Under the pieces are notes generated by a model, which saw only the letters and a list, made by a program, of their open reading frames with translations, ran no database searches and was not told where the DNA came from. 5,605 nucleotides of DNA. It comes from a bacterium. Lineage in GTDB: Bacteria > Patescibacteriota > Patescibacteriia > Patescibacteriales > JALTFF01. A program made the translations under genes and the position numbers. This document shows positions 5,396-5,605 of this stretch, one piece after another; within the stretch, counting starts at the first letter, position 1; every line of letters starts with the position of its first letter. The stretch covers positions 1-5,605 of the forward strand of contig JALTFF010000131.1 in NCBI GenBank assembly GCA_027007465.1, in the 5' to 3' direction.

Positions 5396-5417
5396 TTTGT
5401 GTTTTATAAAACACAAA
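5396..5417 (-). other. Perfect 22-nt palindrome in the rRNA leader
   Basis: TTTGTGTTTTATAAAACACAAA is fully self-complementary. As RNA it can form a hairpin just downstream of boxA; as DNA it could be an operator. It lacks a T-tract, so it is not a terminator. Confidence 0.7.
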
Positions 5418-5421
5418 ATTC

Positions 5422-5434
5422 TTGTTAAAGAACA
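5422..5434 (-). promoter_or_regulatory. boxA antitermination element
   Basis: Minus strand TGTTCTTTAACAA differs by one base from the E. coli rrn boxA TGCTCTTTAACAA. In E. coli rRNA leaders boxA RNA is bound by NusB and S10 to assemble the antitermination complex. Here it begins only a few nt after the predicted start of transcription, and nusB lies in the same window. Confidence 0.82.
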
Positions 5435-5444
5435 TTGTATATAT

Positions 5445-5473
5445 ACTTTATAAAAAAGTTTTCATTTTGTCAA
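5445..5473 (-). promoter_or_regulatory. 16S rRNA promoter
   Basis: Consensus -35 TTGACA (5468-5473), 17-nt spacer, TAAAGT (5445-5450; 4/6). An alternative -10, TATAAA (5447-5452), would give a 15-nt spacer. The -35 box overlaps the TGA stop codon of the upstream gene. Transcription would start near 5438. Confidence 0.7.
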
Positions 5474-5605
5474 GTCTGTGTATAACGCCACCCTAAATTG
5501 GACTCCACAGGCATTTTAAAAGGTTGAATAATAGATTGTTTTTTAAGTTGGCCTTGTTGTATTTTGAGCAACTGTTCTTTCTGCCATTGTATCATAAATT
5601 GCACA
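5470..5605 (-). CDS. C-terminal end of an unidentified protein (5' cut by window)
   Basis: A minus-strand frame open from the window edge (first full codon 5604-5602) runs 44 codons to TGA at 5470-5472. The peptide is rich in Gln and Lys at first (QWQKEQ, KIQQGQLKKQ) and ends GWRYTQT. The other two minus-strand frames and the plus strand are interrupted by stops, and the composition looks protein-like, so I believe it is a real gene end. I do not recognise the family. The stop overlaps the -35 box of the 16S promoter, so the gene ends exactly where the rRNA unit begins. Confidence 0.6.
   Translation of the reverse strand, partial: VQFMIQWQKEQLLKIQQGQLKKQSIIQPFKMPVESNLGWRYTQT

Overview
The window is AT-rich bacterial DNA in which every recognisable gene lies on the minus strand. 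I read it as a member of the Candidate Phyla Radiation (Patescibacteria), probably Parcubacteria-like. The reasons are an expanded 16S rRNA gene with an internal insertion, tRNAs without an encoded CCA end, very short AT-rich spacers, genes without Shine-Dalgarno motifs, and the compact rpmF-nusB-rnc-pilT order. The assignment is inference; no database was consulted.

In the direction of transcription (high to low coordinates): the window opens with the last 44 codons of an unidentified protein gene (5605-5470). Its stop codon overlaps the -35 box of a 16S rRNA promoter (5445-5473). The leader carries a boxA-like NusB site (5422-5434), a perfect palindrome (5396-5417) and one arm of a long processing stem (5357-5388). 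The 16S gene (about 5230-3407) is about 1.82 kb because of a roughly 270-300 nt insertion in helix 17 (about 4482-4781), made of several self-complementary modules including four 25-nt palindromic tandem repeats, plus a smaller extension of helix 40. The trailer holds two hairpins, the second arm of the processing stem (3291-3322) and a strong intrinsic terminator (3262-3288). No 23S or 5S gene follows, so 16S looks like a stand-alone transcription unit.

A separate promoter (3196-3224) then drives tRNA-Ile(GAT) and an initiator-type tRNA-Met(CAT). After a 257-nt spacer comes tRNA-Val(GAC). The initiator and valine tRNAs both read C instead of the near-universal U at position 33, and the valine tRNA also reads C at position 55.

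From a good promoter (2560-2588) follows the protein block: rpmF (ribosomal protein bL32), nusB (rRNA antitermination), rnc (RNase III, with a possible promoter of its own) and pilT (type IV pilus retraction ATPase, cut by the window edge). NusB would act on the boxA and RNase III on the 32-bp leader/trailer stem of the 16S transcript encoded less than 4 kb away, so the locus gathers an rRNA, two factors for making it, a ribosomal protein and tRNAs. The most unusual items are the modular insertion in 16S and the tRNA substitutions.
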